Shown: one piece after another, positions 18,465 through 28,243 of the stretch | Layout of the letters: each line of letters opens with the position of its first letter | Numbering within the stretch: the stretch's first letter is position 1 | NCBI GenBank assembly: GCA_019894875.1 | Contig: JAGXNR010000001.1 | Coordinates: 62,001-126,000, forward strand | Source of the DNA: Promethearchaeota archaeon | Lineage (GTDB): Archaea; Asgardarchaeota; Lokiarchaeia; Sigynarchaeales; SOKP01 | Length of the DNA stretch: 64,000 bases | Direction: 5' to 3' | Made by a program: the position numbers and the translations under genes | Notes under the pieces: generated by a model | Seen by the model: the letters and a program-made list of their open reading frames with translations, nothing else | Databases searched by the model: none | Told to the model about the DNA's origin: nothing

Positions 18465-19823
18465 CTACCAACCATACCTACTTTTAATATATTGAATTAA
18501 ATTCTCAACTTGAACAATTGATTTACCCACATATTGATGCGGATCAAATAACTCTGTTAAATCTTCTTTTGAGAACAGATTTTTTATTCTATCATTTTCA
18601 TACAAAATATCTCTCATGAACCTATTTTCTTTTCGTGCTGATATTGCTGCTTGTCTTAAAAGTTCATGCCCTTCCTGCCTCCCTATTCCCTTTTTAACAA
18701 GGTGAACCATAACTTTTTCACTAAGGCATGCTCCTTTAGTAAGATTAAGGTTTTCTTCAATTTTCTTTTCGTCAAATTCTATACCTTTAAGATTGGAAGT
18801 TAATTCTTTGATCATATAATCAAGAAATACAAAATTTTCCCCAAAAATTACCCTTTCCGATGCTGAATTCGTAAGATCTCTTTCATCTTCTAGCACTATA
18901 TTATCTAAAGCAGGAATGATATTTGATTTAATTAATCTTGCTAAACTACATATTCTTTCCGATTTATGAGGATTTCTTTTATGAGGCATGGTAGAGCTTC
19001 CAACTTGTGCTTGTTTGAACGGTTCAAACATTTCTGCAATCTCACTTCTCTGGAGTACTCTATTTTCTCTAGCGATTTTAGCTAAAGATTGTCCAATTAA
19101 TGACGTTAAAAATATAACTTCAGCGTGTCTATCTCTCTGAATCACCTGGTTTGCGATAATCACAGGATTTAAACCAAGTTCTTTCATAGTTCTACGTTGT
19201 ATTTCAATTGCGTTCTCTCCAAAACTCGCCATAGTACCAACTGCACCAGACATTTTACCATATGATATACGATCTAAAACAGCAGATAATCGATCTAGAT
19301 GTCTACTAATTTCGTATGCCCATACACCAAACCTCATTCCGTATGTCGTTGGGATTGCATGTTGACCATGTGTTCTTCCGATACAAACTAATTGCTTTTT
19401 TTCTTCTGTTAATTTTATTAAAACCTTCAATAATTCTAATAAAGATATTTTGATAGATTGTAATGCTTCCTTTAATTGCAATGCAGTAGCTGTATCTTCG
19501 ATATCATAACTCGTAGCTCCTAAATGAACATATTTACCTGCATCTTTTTCACATTGTTCCGCTAAACTTTTTACCATTGCCATCAAATCATGATGGATTT
19601 CTCTATCAATTTCTTTAACTCTTTCTAATTTTACATACTTCAAATTAGCCTTTCTGTTAATTTCATCAGCTGCCTCTTTAGGAATGTTTCCAAGTTCTGC
19701 ATGAACACGTGCTAAAACCGCTTCCACTCTCAACCAATTTTCTAACTTCTTCTCCTCAGTAAATAAATTAGCAATCTCAGTTCGATACCTAGTTTCTATC
19801 GGATTAATAAATTTATGATCCAT
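18465..19823 (-). CDS. purB: Adenylosuccinate lyase
   Basis: Catalyses two fumarate-eliminating steps in purine synthesis (SAICAR to AICAR and adenylosuccinate to AMP). Signature GSSTMPHKRNPHKSE is present, together with HLGATSYDIEDTATALQ and GRTHGQHAIPTTYGMRFG. Length 452 is normal. It begins the minus-strand run with purM and pfkB. The 206-base gap upstream, 19824-20029, is AT-rich and should hold its promoter. Confidence 0.96.
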   Translation of the reverse strand: MDHKFINPIETRYRTEIANLFTEEKKLENWLRVEAVLARVHAELGNIPKEAADEINRKANLKYVKLERVKEIDREIHHDLMAMVKSLAEQCEKDAGKYVHLGATSYDIEDTATALQLKEALQSIKISLLELLKVLIKLTEEKKQLVCIGRTHGQHAIPTTYGMRFGVWAYEISRHLDRLSAVLDRISYGKMSGAVGTMASFGENAIEIQRRTMKELGLNPVIIANQVIQRDRHAEVIFLTSLIGQSLAKIARENRVLQRSEIAEMFEPFKQAQVGSSTMPHKRNPHKSERICSLARLIKSNIIPALDNIVLEDERDLTNSASERVIFGENFVFLDYMIKELTSNLKGIEFDEKKIEENLNLTKGACLSEKVMVHLVKKGIGRQEGHELLRQAAISARKENRFMRDILYENDRIKNLFSKEDLTELFDPHQYVGKSIVQVENLIQYIKSRYGW

Positions 19824-20029
19824 AATTTCTACTTTTTTTTTATTACTTATACTTAAATTAATGATTCATCAAAACATATATCTTATTTTATTTAAGATTA
19901 AATAATTTCTAAAGCAGTTGAGTACCACTATTTATTATTCAATAACATTCTTGGGATAAAAAAAAGCAGAAATTAGAAAATCTCTTAGCTAATATTGAAT
20001 AAATTTGTTAGTCACTTAATTTTCCTTAT

Positions 20030-20227
20030 ATGTATACTCAATACAAATACTTCTTTTATCGATGTTGTAATTGCGGGGAATGGTTTTACACTAATCGAGT
20101 TATTAAAACGAAGAAATGTTGGAAATGTAACCGTTCTTTTTCATTCAAAAATGCTGCAAAGTTCACTAAAATATGTACGACACAAGGAGCTATTGCGATA
20201 ATAAAAGAACTGAAAACAAAACCCTAA
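20030..20227 (+). CDS. Small zinc-ribbon protein (DUF1922-like)
   Basis: A 65-residue protein with a CCNCGEWFYT...KKCWKC zinc ribbon in its first half and a basic second half. The arrangement recalls the archaeal DUF1922 family of small zinc-ribbon proteins. A slightly longer open frame overlaps it at 19995-20201 but has no recognisable features. It might bind RNA or act as a subunit of a larger complex; nothing nearby tells. Confidence 0.6.
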   Translation: MYTQYKYFFYRCCNCGEWFYTNRVIKTKKCWKCNRSFSFKNAAKFTKICTTQGAIAIIKELKTKP

Positions 20228-20373
20228 TTTTATTTTAAAATTTGGTTTATGCTAAAGTAGATAACTTAAAAAACAAAGGTATTTAAGATATTTTCTCCAA
20301 TTCTTTTATGAATCTTTATCAACTAAAATACTTTTTAATTATTTCTAAATGAAAATAGAGCAGAGAAACTATT

Positions 20374-21819
20374 ATGGATATTGCTGATGATTTAAAGGAA
20401 ATAGATGATAAATTAGTAAAAGAGTTACATAATTTTGCCAAAGATAAAATCGAATTTTGGGATGTTAGAACAGGTGTAAGTAGTGGTACCACTTTAGATT
20501 TCACTGATCTAAAAAGTAAAGAAATATCTACTCATTATATAACTGAATGTGGAATTAGAGCTTTTATTAATGGGGGATGGGGTTTTTGTGTATTAAAGGA
20601 TCTAACGAGAAAATCGATACTGAGAGGATTTCAGAAAGCAACTAAATTAGCTAGATTATCAGAATCGTTATGTAGAAATAAATTCAAAATATCAGCTAGA
20701 GATCCTTTTATTCGTGATTTCAAAACCCACAGTAAGAAGAATTTAGAAGAAGTTGATATCGAAGAAAAAATCAATCTAGTTAAATATCATGAAAAAGTCG
20801 CTTCTGATTATTCGTCAAAAATAAAAAATACTCATACTCTTTATACTGATGGTCATACAAATAACTTGTTGGTAAATTCATTCAATAGTTATATTTTTCA
20901 AGATTCATCCTTCTTAAGATTATTTAGTTTAGTTTATACTCAGGAAAAGGGTATAATCCAGAGAGCTGTAAACTCTGTTGGGGGTATTGGTGGCTTTGAG
21001 ATTGCAAAGACAGAAAAAGCGGAGAATTTGAGTAGAAAATCAGCTAAGGAAGCTGTAGATTTACTAAGTGCAAAATCTCCTATAGGGGGCAAATTAACAA
21101 TTATTACTGATCCAAAGTTAACAGGGACCTTAATTCACGAGGCATTTGGGCATGGTGTTGAGGCGGACTTGGTGTTAAACAATGATAGCTTACTAAAAGG
21201 GAAAATTGGTGAAAAAGTTGCGTCAGAAACAGTTAATATTTTAGATAATCCTACCATGAATCAAGGTACAAAATTTAATATACCGTATGAATTGTTTGGT
21301 TGTTATTTTGTCGATGATGAAGGTATCCCCTCACAAAAAACAACTATAATTGAGAATGGAATCCTTAAAAATTATTTACATAATTTAGAAACGTCCTCAA
21401 GAATGGGTGTTCAACCAAATGGTCATGGAAGGGCATCTTCCTCATCCTCAAGACCTCAAGTTCGTATGGGATTCACCTTTTTAGAACCAGGTGATTGGGA
21501 TAACGAGGAAATAATTGAAGAAACTAAGAATGGTATTCTTTGTGAAGATTTTCAATATGGTTATACCGATCCTTCAACGGGTAATTTTCAATTTAAATGT
21601 AAGTTTTCGTATAAAATTGAGAATGGGGAGAAGAAAGAATTAATGAGGGATGTTTCTCTAAGTGGGATGATTCTTGAAGTTTTAAACAAGATTTCAGCAA
21701 TTGGAAAACAAGCTAGTTATTCTGATGGAATATGTGGAAAAGGAGGTCAGAGTGTTCGAGTTTGTGACGGAGGACCTCATATTCGTATAGAAAATGTTAC
21801 CGTTGGAGGTTTAAATTAA
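20374..21819 (+). CDS. tldD: TldD-type metalloprotease
   Basis: The active subunit of the TldD/TldE heterodimeric protease, which cleaves small unfolded peptides. The zinc motif LIHEAFGHGVEAD is at about residue 254, with the conserved GRASSSS and the C-terminal GKGGQSVRVCDGGPHIRI region. Length 481 is normal. The tldE-like gene begins on the very next base after the stop codon, so the two are translated as a pair. Confidence 0.95.
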   Translation: MDIADDLKEIDDKLVKELHNFAKDKIEFWDVRTGVSSGTTLDFTDLKSKEISTHYITECGIRAFINGGWGFCVLKDLTRKSILRGFQKATKLARLSESLCRNKFKISARDPFIRDFKTHSKKNLEEVDIEEKINLVKYHEKVASDYSSKIKNTHTLYTDGHTNNLLVNSFNSYIFQDSSFLRLFSLVYTQEKGIIQRAVNSVGGIGGFEIAKTEKAENLSRKSAKEAVDLLSAKSPIGGKLTIITDPKLTGTLIHEAFGHGVEADLVLNNDSLLKGKIGEKVASETVNILDNPTMNQGTKFNIPYELFGCYFVDDEGIPSQKTTIIENGILKNYLHNLETSSRMGVQPNGHGRASSSSSRPQVRMGFTFLEPGDWDNEEIIEETKNGILCEDFQYGYTDPSTGNFQFKCKFSYKIENGEKKELMRDVSLSGMILEVLNKISAIGKQASYSDGICGKGGQSVRVCDGGPHIRIENVTVGGLN

Positions 21820-23196
21820 ATGGAAAATGACTTTGACATATATAACATAGCAAAATATGTCTTTACATTAATTGAGCACGGAACAAATGAGTTTACTCGT
21901 GCAGAAATTTTTTTTGAAAAAAATAAATATATAAGCATTGATATTGAAGAAAATTCAGTGAAGAATAGCGAAGTAGGAGAAGACCATGGTCTGAGCATTC
22001 GTGTAATTAATAAGAAGGGAGCTCTGGGATTTGCTTTCTCGAATAAAATAGAAAAGACAAAGGTTGAAGAAATTTGTAATTCTGCTCTGAAAATGATGAA
22101 AGTAAGTACACCTGATCCAGATTTCCATGATTTACCAAGTTCGTTTCAAAATTATCCGAAAGTAAACGGTTTGTTCGATAAAAATTTGAAATCTATGCAA
22201 TTAGAAGATTCTTTGGGTTATATAAATACTTTAATTGAAGGATGTGAACAGGATGAAAAAGCAATCTCTCAATCTGGGGGATTTTTGTCAAGTTATTCAA
22301 GAACAAATATATTTAACTCAAATGGGTTAGAAATTTCAGGTAAGGAAACTAGTTGTTCACTATCTTCACACATCATTGTTAAAGATAAAATGAGTAATGA
22401 AACCTCATTTGGTTATGAATGGCAATCTGAAAGAACATTAAAGCAATTAAATGCTTCTAAAATAGTGACTATAGCTCTTGAAGAAGCTAAAAGAAACCTT
22501 AATAGGAAAAAAATTAAAAATATGAAGGTTCCAATAATCCTCACTCCAAAAGGAACATTGCAGCTTATTTTGAGACCAATCGCCTCTGCAATAAATGGAG
22601 AAACGTTTCAGTATAAAAGAAGTTTTCTCGTAGATAAAAGAGACGAAATTATCGGGTCGGAATATTTGAATATTGAGGACAATGGAATAATTGATGGTGC
22701 TGTTGGATCAGCGATTTTTGATGGTGAAGGTGTTCCTTGTAAAAATAAAAAAATATTTGAACAGGGGAAGTTTTTAAAAACCGGTTTACTACATAATAGT
22801 TATACCGCAGGAAAGGAGGGTATTGAAAGCACAGGAAATGCCTCAAGAAGATCCTATAGTTCTATTCCTTCAATTAGTACTACAAATTTTATTTTAAAAA
22901 ATGGGGATCTCAGTTTTGAAGAAATTAAAGAAGATGTGAAGGAAGGAATTTTGTTTGACTACACAGGTGATTCTCCCAATATTTCGACTGGAGACTTTTC
23001 TGGTTTAATACTTCACGGAAATTTAATAAAAAATGGAGAGATTAAAGATCCTCTAAATGAAACGATGGTTGGGATAAATTTATTGGATTTATTTAAAAAC
23101 ATTGATGCTGTATCTAGAGAATTTAAAACTTATGGATCCTTACAAGCTCCATATGTAAGAGTTAAGGATGTGCAAATTATAGGAGCGGTAGGTTAA
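21820..23196 (+). CDS. tldE: TldE/PmbA-like protease subunit
   Basis: Partner of TldD. It shares the overall fold but lacks the HExxxH motif, as expected for TldE/PmbA. Features include FEKNKYISIDIEENSVK at the N-terminus, a GEDHGLSIRV strand, TPKGTLQLILRPIASAINGE where TldD has its zinc helix, and GDFSGLILHG near the end. It abuts tldD and overlaps the convergent DUF1616 gene by four bases. Confidence 0.93.
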   Translation: MENDFDIYNIAKYVFTLIEHGTNEFTRAEIFFEKNKYISIDIEENSVKNSEVGEDHGLSIRVINKKGALGFAFSNKIEKTKVEEICNSALKMMKVSTPDPDFHDLPSSFQNYPKVNGLFDKNLKSMQLEDSLGYINTLIEGCEQDEKAISQSGGFLSSYSRTNIFNSNGLEISGKETSCSLSSHIIVKDKMSNETSFGYEWQSERTLKQLNASKIVTIALEEAKRNLNRKKIKNMKVPIILTPKGTLQLILRPIASAINGETFQYKRSFLVDKRDEIIGSEYLNIEDNGIIDGAVGSAIFDGEGVPCKNKKIFEQGKFLKTGLLHNSYTAGKEGIESTGNASRRSYSSIPSISTTNFILKNGDLSFEEIKEDVKEGILFDYTGDSPNISTGDFSGLILHGNLIKNGEIKDPLNETMVGINLLDLFKNIDAVSREFKTYGSLQAPYVRVKDVQIIGAVG

Positions 23197-23681
23197 GAAG
23201 TTATATTTAACCTTAACCACAGAATATCAAAAAACGTCTCTAGTTCGTTATTATCAATTTGCCATAACTCTGCTATTATTATTTGATTTGCTCCTAGTTG
23301 GGAAAAGGAAACATTGATTTTATTAGAAATCCATGTGTTGCTGAAACTTAAAGTATCGTTTATCATAAACTCAAGTATACCATTTGAACCCCTTGGACTT
23401 AAAATTGTATCGTTATTCCCTTTTTTAATTTTTATGCTAAATGATAATTCATCGGTTAATTGATTCTCAACCGTCAAATAAAATGATATACTCTCATTTA
23501 TGCTGGCTTCAGTAGGATAGTTTTCTGCTTCTTGGTTTTCGTTCAGAATACCAAATGTAATATAACCTGGTTCAGGAGTTAAGATATAATATAAAATAAA
23601 ACCAGATACCACAATAATTCCAATAATTATACAGACTTTAAGCAAAACATCAAACTTATCCTCGGCGATTTGGTTACTCAT
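23193..23681 (-). CDS. DUF1616-type membrane-anchored protein
   Basis: One transmembrane segment near residues 15-33 is followed by an extracytoplasmic beta-rich domain with PEPGYITFGILN and a YPTEASINESI stretch, which I recognise as like archaeal DUF1616 proteins. Such proteins are often near cell-surface polysaccharide genes. Here it overlaps the 3' end of the UDP-sugar decarboxylase-like gene by eight bases, in agreement with a role in envelope glycan synthesis. The function is not known. Confidence 0.7.
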   Translation of the reverse strand: MSNQIAEDKFDVLLKVCIIIGIIVVSGFILYYILTPEPGYITFGILNENQEAENYPTEASINESISFYLTVENQLTDELSFSIKIKKGNNDTILSPRGSNGILEFMINDTLSFSNTWISNKINVSFSQLGANQIIIAELWQIDNNELETFFDILWLRLNITS

Positions 23682-24747
23682 TCTCTTTAAACCAGGCGAT
23701 TGTTTTTTTTAATCCTTCTCGTAAAGGGGTTATTGGTTCCCAGTCTAGGATTTCTTTTGCTTTTTCTATATTTGGACATCTACGTACTGGATCATCAATA
23801 GGTAAGGATTTAAACACTACTTTTGATTTCGAATTCGTTAATTCAATTATAATATTAGCTAAATCTAATATGGTGTGCTCCTTATCACTACCTAAATTAA
23901 TTACTTCTCCTATTGCTTCATCTTTATATACAATTTTTAGAAGACCCTCAATCTCATCTACAACATAAACGAATGACCTTGTTTGAGATCCATCGCCAAA
24001 TATTGTTATATCTTCATCATTTATTGCCTGATTAATAAAATTTGGCACTACTCTTCCGAATTCTGGTCCATGTCGTATTCTCGGTCCAGAAGTATTAAAA
24101 ATCCTAACTGTTTTAGTCCTCATTTGATGCTGAAGCTCATATGCTTTAACAAAGGCTTCTCCTGCTCTCTTAGATTCGTCATAGCAACTTCTAGGACCAA
24201 CTGGATTTACATGACCAAAGTAGCTTTCTGAAGTAGGAACCACTTCTTTTGGGGGATTTCCATAAACTTCCGAAGTACTAGTATAAAAGAAAAGAGCATT
24301 ATGGAATTTTGCGATTCCTAATGTATTCAAAGTTCCCAAAGTATTACTTCTTAGTATTGAAATTGGTTCCACTTTAAACTCAAATGGGGATGCCCTACTT
24401 GCCATATGCATAACAATATCAATTTTTTTAATATCACCGATACAAATGCCAAGAGGATGATAAGAGAAACCGAAGTAGATTGGATATGAAATATCATGAT
24501 TAATAAAACGAAAATTGTCTTTTTCCATAAGGTGAAGTATATTCTCAGATTGACCTGATGATAAATTATCTAAACAAATACAAAAAGCACCTTGTTCAAC
24601 CAAAACATCACATATCCAAGAACCCAGAAAACCCGCTCCACCTGTGACTAGTATCGTCTTACCCTTAAAAGAAATATCGTCTTTTTTAAGTCTTGTGATG
24701 ATTTCTTTAATATCCTCTTTAATTTCATAGCTCAATTTTAAAACCAA
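23674..24747 (-). CDS. NAD-dependent epimerase/dehydratase, UDP-glucuronate decarboxylase-like
   Basis: A short-chain dehydrogenase-type nucleotide sugar enzyme. The Rossmann motif GGAGFLG is at residues 36-42, STSEVYGNP and the YDESKRAGEAF catalytic Tyr-Lys pair follow, and the VNPVGPRSCYDESKR context with RIFNTSGPR closely matches UDP-xylose synthase (Uxs). GSQTRSFVYVVDEIEGL is also typical. About 30 extra N-terminal residues precede the Rossmann fold. UDP-xylose formation is therefore the best guess, with other UDP-sugar epimerases as alternatives. It likely shares a transcript with the DUF1616 gene downstream. Confidence 0.85.
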   Translation of the reverse strand: MVLKLSYEIKEDIKEIITRLKKDDISFKGKTILVTGGAGFLGSWICDVLVEQGAFCICLDNLSSGQSENILHLMEKDNFRFINHDISYPIYFGFSYHPLGICIGDIKKIDIVMHMASRASPFEFKVEPISILRSNTLGTLNTLGIAKFHNALFFYTSTSEVYGNPPKEVVPTSESYFGHVNPVGPRSCYDESKRAGEAFVKAYELQHQMRTKTVRIFNTSGPRIRHGPEFGRVVPNFINQAINDEDITIFGDGSQTRSFVYVVDEIEGLLKIVYKDEAIGEVINLGSDKEHTILDLANIIIELTNSKSKVVFKSLPIDDPVRRCPNIEKAKEILDWEPITPLREGLKKTIAWFKENE

Positions 24748-24789
24748 AAGAAATTATTAATATAATTCTTTTTATTAAGACTTTTAAAT

Positions 24790-24808
24790 AAATCTTTCTT
24801 AAAGATTT
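24790..24808. repeat. Hairpin: 8-bp inverted repeat in the GTPase-Uxs gap
   Basis: AAATCTTT and AAAGATTT are separated by CTT. The hairpin lies about 43 bases upstream of the Uxs-like start codon and about 100 bases downstream of the small GTPase stop. It could be a terminator-like structure or an operator. Confidence 0.35.
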
Positions 24809-24911
24809 AGTCTTTCTCATATATTCAGTCAGTAAAATTAAATGTAGATATAAATTGTAAAGGAATAAGTAGAATTACTAACGGATGACAATTCTTGAAG
24901 AATTTAGGAAG

Positions 24912-25496
24912 TTAAATCGTTTTTGAGCCACAATATTGACAGAACTTTAACTCTAAAGGATACATTTTACCACAATTGGAGCATCTCTGTAAAGAGTTTT
25001 TAAGAATCTCACGACCCAACATTTGAAATGCTTCTTCTACATTTTTACCCGTTTTTGCTGAAGTTTCAATTATTTCTCCTTTAAAATCGAATTTCTCAAA
25101 TATCTGCTGCGCCTCTTCCTTTTTCACCTCTCTTTTTAAATCAGTTTTCGCTTCAATTAATATTTTAGTTTTAGGTGAATTTGGAACAGAAGAAATGACA
25201 TTTATCCAGTCATAAAGATCATTTAGTGAATCTTTATTCGTGACATCATACAAAATTAATGCTCCAGATGCGCCGGAAACATACGAAGGGAATAATAATC
25301 TGAACTTTTTCTCCCCCGCAAAATCCCACAGATTAAGAAGTATTTCTGTGTCATCCACCATGACTTTTTTTGTCTCAAAATCAACTCCAATTGTAGATAA
25401 AGTTGATATTTCAAATTTTCCGGTAGCAAACCTACGGATCAATGAAGTTTTTCCAACGTTTTTCGCCCCAGCAACAACGACTTTAAATTTAATCAT
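24912..25496 (-). CDS. Ras/Rab-like small GTPase with C-terminal zinc ribbon
   Basis: A 194-residue Ras-superfamily GTPase. G1 is AGAKNVGKTSLIRRF, G2 probably lies in STIGVDFETK, G3 is LWDFAGEKKFR, the G4 position reads EAKTDL instead of NKxD, and G5 is ETSAKTG. After the G domain, four cysteines (172, 175, 186, 189) form CxxC...CxxC, a zinc ribbon in place of a prenylated tail. Asgard archaea have expanded small-GTPase families. The start ATG has a GAGG-like Shine-Dalgarno about nine bases upstream and a TTTAAAATA box further up. The first Asn of G4 is missing, so nucleotide specificity may be relaxed. Confidence 0.92.
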   Translation of the reverse strand: MIKFKVVVAGAKNVGKTSLIRRFATGKFEISTLSTIGVDFETKKVMVDDTEILLNLWDFAGEKKFRLLFPSYVSGASGALILYDVTNKDSLNDLYDWINVISSVPNSPKTKILIEAKTDLKREVKKEEAQQIFEKFDFKGEIIETSAKTGKNVEEAFQMLGREILKNSLQRCSNCGKMYPLELKFCQYCGSKTI

Positions 25497-25616
25497 AATA
25501 TATTTCCTCGGATTGTATATTTTAAATATCCTTTCTAAATCAATTCAATAAAATAATTAATAATTATTAAATTTATTATGGTTTTCATCAAATAGAGATT
25601 TTATATCCTTTTATAT

Positions 25617-27929
25617 CTATTGATCATTTTTATATCTAAAACGGCTAATTTTATATATTTCTTGAGCAATTTTTTTCCCTATATTTTCTACTTTAGTCAG
25701 ATCAGGTATATCTGCTAAGAAAATATTTTGTAAGGTTTTTAATTCTTTTAACAAATTTTTTGCCCGAAATGCATTGACTCCGGGAATTCCAGCAACTATA
25801 TATTCTAAAAGTCGAGAATTTTCTATAGGTGCTTTATCAAACCTTAACTTCAATTCCGATTTACGTTCAGACTGTTCTTTTTTTGCTAACTGGTATAAAA
25901 ACATAGCAGTCTCCTTAGCATCCTTTGTTTTATATATTGTAACTCCTAAATTCAGTATTATTGAGGATATTGCCCCATAAATGGCATTTTCACTAAGATT
26001 TGAATCTATAAATGGATCCTCTTCTAAAACCAGTATTGATCTTTCATAAGTTTCAATTAAAGTCTTCAATTCTTTGAATAGTCTTCCGTCCTTTATTGAA
26101 GAGGTAAAGTCTTTTGAAGTTTTTCTCTCAATGCCAACTCGATTTGAAATTACATAATCCGCAACAGATAATTGCTCTAATCTTAGACTAACTCCCATTA
26201 GGGATAAATTCCTAACGACAGGAGAAGCTGTTTCTCTATTATCACAAATTATTTTAAATTGTTCAGCTCCCTCTACTTTTTGATTTGAGTTGACATCATT
26301 TTGAGATGTCTCAATAAAATTAAGAAGGCTTGACTGCCCATTTTGTGATTGGTTTTCAGAATTTTTAATTACTTTCAAGCTTTCTCTCATATTTTTTTCT
26401 TTAGCTTTTTCGGCCCAGTAGTATCCTTCATCTCTTGTTCCCTCTGCCATCAAGATATAAACTTTTCCTTCTTTTTTCCGACCAGTTCTACCTCGTCTTT
26501 GGATTGAGCGAACAGCACTCGGAACAACATCATAAAATATAACTAAATCGCATTCAGCAATATCTAATCCTTCTTCAGCAACACTTGTACCCACTAGGGT
26601 ATTATAGGTCCCTTCTTTAAATTCTTCAAGAAGTTTTATCTGTGTTTTTTGAGTCAACCCCTTATCTACTCCTTTATGTGCCTGACCAACAAACTTATGA
26701 GCTCTTACAATATCATTTTCTTCGAAATATTTTACTATATTATTAACAGAATCTCGAAAATGAGAAAATACTAAAACTCTTGAGTCGTTATTCTCCTGCA
26801 GTTGGGATGTCAATAATTCCTTTAATTTCTCAAGTTTAGGATGAACCACACCCTTTGAAATTAATTCTTCAGTATCCTTTATTACTTTTTTAATCTCTCG
26901 ATTGGCGAACAACTCTTTTAAGGATTTATTAGCAGTATTATCTTTAATTTTTTCTTCATTCTTATTAAAGTAATCTTTTAGTGCGTGAACGCCTTGCGTT
27001 TCAAGAAGCTCTAACATATGTGATATTCTTATAGCATTCGCCTGTAATTTTTTAGCATTAAACATATCAAATTTTTCATTATCATTTCGCGAAGCTGAGA
27101 TTCTTCGGTTAATTGTATTATTTAATTTAAGGAGATCTTTTCGAGTAATTTTGTTAATATCAAAAGAATTAATTAAATCCTTTTCTTTTAGCCATTTATA
27201 AATAGTTTTTAATTTTTCTTCTAATAATCTTTTGATTCCCATGAATTCTTTAGGGAGTTGTATTTTAATCCATTGATTATCTACCTTCTGAATATACGGT
27301 TTAACATCAATATCTTTATCCGTCCGAATTTCAATGTGGTCAATGAATAAATTTTCTTTAATTTCACTTATCTTTTCTTGAGTAGAGCCAGGACTAGCCG
27401 TAAGTCCTAGTATTTGATGAGTACTACCACTTTCCTTATATTTTTTTGCTATAAAACAATATGCATAATCACCAACCGCTCTATGACATTCATCAAAAAT
27501 AATTAAAGAAACATCCTTAATTGAGTATAGACCTGAAATAAGATCATTTTGGAGGACCTGAGGTGTCATGAAGGCTACTTTTGTTTGCATCCATGTTGAT
27601 TTTCTTTTTTCTGGGGGAGTTGTACCAGTATAAACTTGTAAGGAATCCGGTGTAAGTAAAGTAAGATTTCTAAAAGATTTATAATGTTGGTCCACTAAAG
27701 GTTTTGTAGGTGCTAAGAAAATAACCTTTGAATCTGATATTTCCGTTAACCTGTGGACCGAAAGCATTAAAGCAATAATTGTTTTTCCTAGACCAGTAGG
27801 AATTACAACTAAACAATTACATTTCAAACAATTGATAAATATAGATTCTTGATATTCTCTACGTGAAACAAAATTTTGCTTAATTAGGGGATGAGAAATA
27901 AATTCTTCATTCACTGAGACAGGTATCAC
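25617..27929 (-). CDS. hef: Hef helicase/nuclease (FANCM/XPF-like)
   Basis: Archaeal Hef processes stalled forks. The 770-residue protein has an SF2 helicase half with VIPTGLGKTIIAL (Walker A), IIFDECHRAVGDYAY (DECH), LGLTASPG, and QRRGRTGRKKEG (motif VI). A middle insertion of Hef/FANCM type is present, then an XPF-family nuclease half with ICDNRE, ADYVISNRVGIERKT and a C-terminal pair of helix-hairpin-helix motifs (GIPGVNAFRAKNLL and VENIGKKIAQEI). Key residues of both halves are present, so both activities are expected. The start is GTG at 27929; an in-frame GTG at 27914 is possible. It is divergent from the tRNA gene. Confidence 0.95.
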   Translation of the reverse strand: MIPVSVNEEFISHPLIKQNFVSRREYQESIFINCLKCNCLVVIPTGLGKTIIALMLSVHRLTEISDSKVIFLAPTKPLVDQHYKSFRNLTLLTPDSLQVYTGTTPPEKRKSTWMQTKVAFMTPQVLQNDLISGLYSIKDVSLIIFDECHRAVGDYAYCFIAKKYKESGSTHQILGLTASPGSTQEKISEIKENLFIDHIEIRTDKDIDVKPYIQKVDNQWIKIQLPKEFMGIKRLLEEKLKTIYKWLKEKDLINSFDINKITRKDLLKLNNTINRRISASRNDNEKFDMFNAKKLQANAIRISHMLELLETQGVHALKDYFNKNEEKIKDNTANKSLKELFANREIKKVIKDTEELISKGVVHPKLEKLKELLTSQLQENNDSRVLVFSHFRDSVNNIVKYFEENDIVRAHKFVGQAHKGVDKGLTQKTQIKLLEEFKEGTYNTLVGTSVAEEGLDIAECDLVIFYDVVPSAVRSIQRRGRTGRKKEGKVYILMAEGTRDEGYYWAEKAKEKNMRESLKVIKNSENQSQNGQSSLLNFIETSQNDVNSNQKVEGAEQFKIICDNRETASPVVRNLSLMGVSLRLEQLSVADYVISNRVGIERKTSKDFTSSIKDGRLFKELKTLIETYERSILVLEEDPFIDSNLSENAIYGAISSIILNLGVTIYKTKDAKETAMFLYQLAKKEQSERKSELKLRFDKAPIENSRLLEYIVAGIPGVNAFRAKNLLKELKTLQNIFLADIPDLTKVENIGKKIAQEIYKISRFRYKNDQ

Positions 27930-28060
27930 CAGAGGAATTACTTATTAATGGTTTGAACTTAAGAATCAAAATGAAATATATAAACTATTAGACCTTACAA
28001 GATCATTAAAAAATTCTTAGATTCTTAAATCGATTTACTATTAATTTAATAAAACAGATT

Positions 28061-28070
28061 TAATATAAAA
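28061..28070 (+). promoter_or_regulatory. TATA-box candidate for the tRNA-Val gene
   Basis: TAATATAAAA is centred about 57 bases before the tRNA 5' end, which would give a leader of roughly 30 bases to be removed by RNase P. Another weak AT-rich box lies nearer, so the choice is uncertain. Confidence 0.3.
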
Positions 28071-28165
28071 GAATACAATAAAGTTTAATTCACAGTTTCC
28101 ATTATACTTATATTGAATTTAGCGCGAGTGGTTTAGTGGCTATAACGACACGCTCACACCGTGTA

Positions 28166-28197
28166 AATTTACATTGATTCAAAATGTAAATCTCGAT
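28166..28197 (+). other. Predicted intron 1 in the variable loop of tRNA-Val
   Basis: A nine-pair hairpin (28167-28175 with 28183-28191) is flanked by two three-base bulges, TAA at 28164-28166 and ATG at 28196-28198. A four-position central helix separates them (28160-28163 with 28192-28195, one U-U mismatch). This is the bulge-helix-bulge shape that archaeal splicing endonuclease recognises. Cutting after the second base of each bulge removes 32 bases and leaves AGGTC, a normal five-base variable loop. The cut positions are inferred. Confidence 0.65.
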
Positions 28198-28213
28198 GGT
28201 CGGGGGTTCAAAC

Positions 28214-28243
28214 TTCCGAAAATTTCTTTCGGATTGAATATTT
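28214..28243 (+). other. Predicted intron 2 in the T loop of tRNA-Val
   Basis: A seven-pair hairpin (28215-28221 with 28227-28233) follows a three-base bulge ACT (28212-28214). The loop bases TTCAA (28207-28211) pair with TTGAA (28234-28238), as expected for a bulge-helix-bulge centre. The 3' bulge is five bases rather than three, so the exact ends may move by one or two bases. Removing 30 bases restores a seven-base T loop, TTCAAAC. Confidence 0.6.

Noticed and set aside
19012..19032. Inverted repeat GTTTGAAC-G-GTTCAAAC
   Set aside because: It lies inside purB and encodes a normal part of the enzyme; it is most likely chance.
19995..20201. Alternative small frame of 68 codons
   Set aside because: It overlaps the zinc-ribbon frame at 20030-20227, which has a clear CxxC pattern; this frame has no features.
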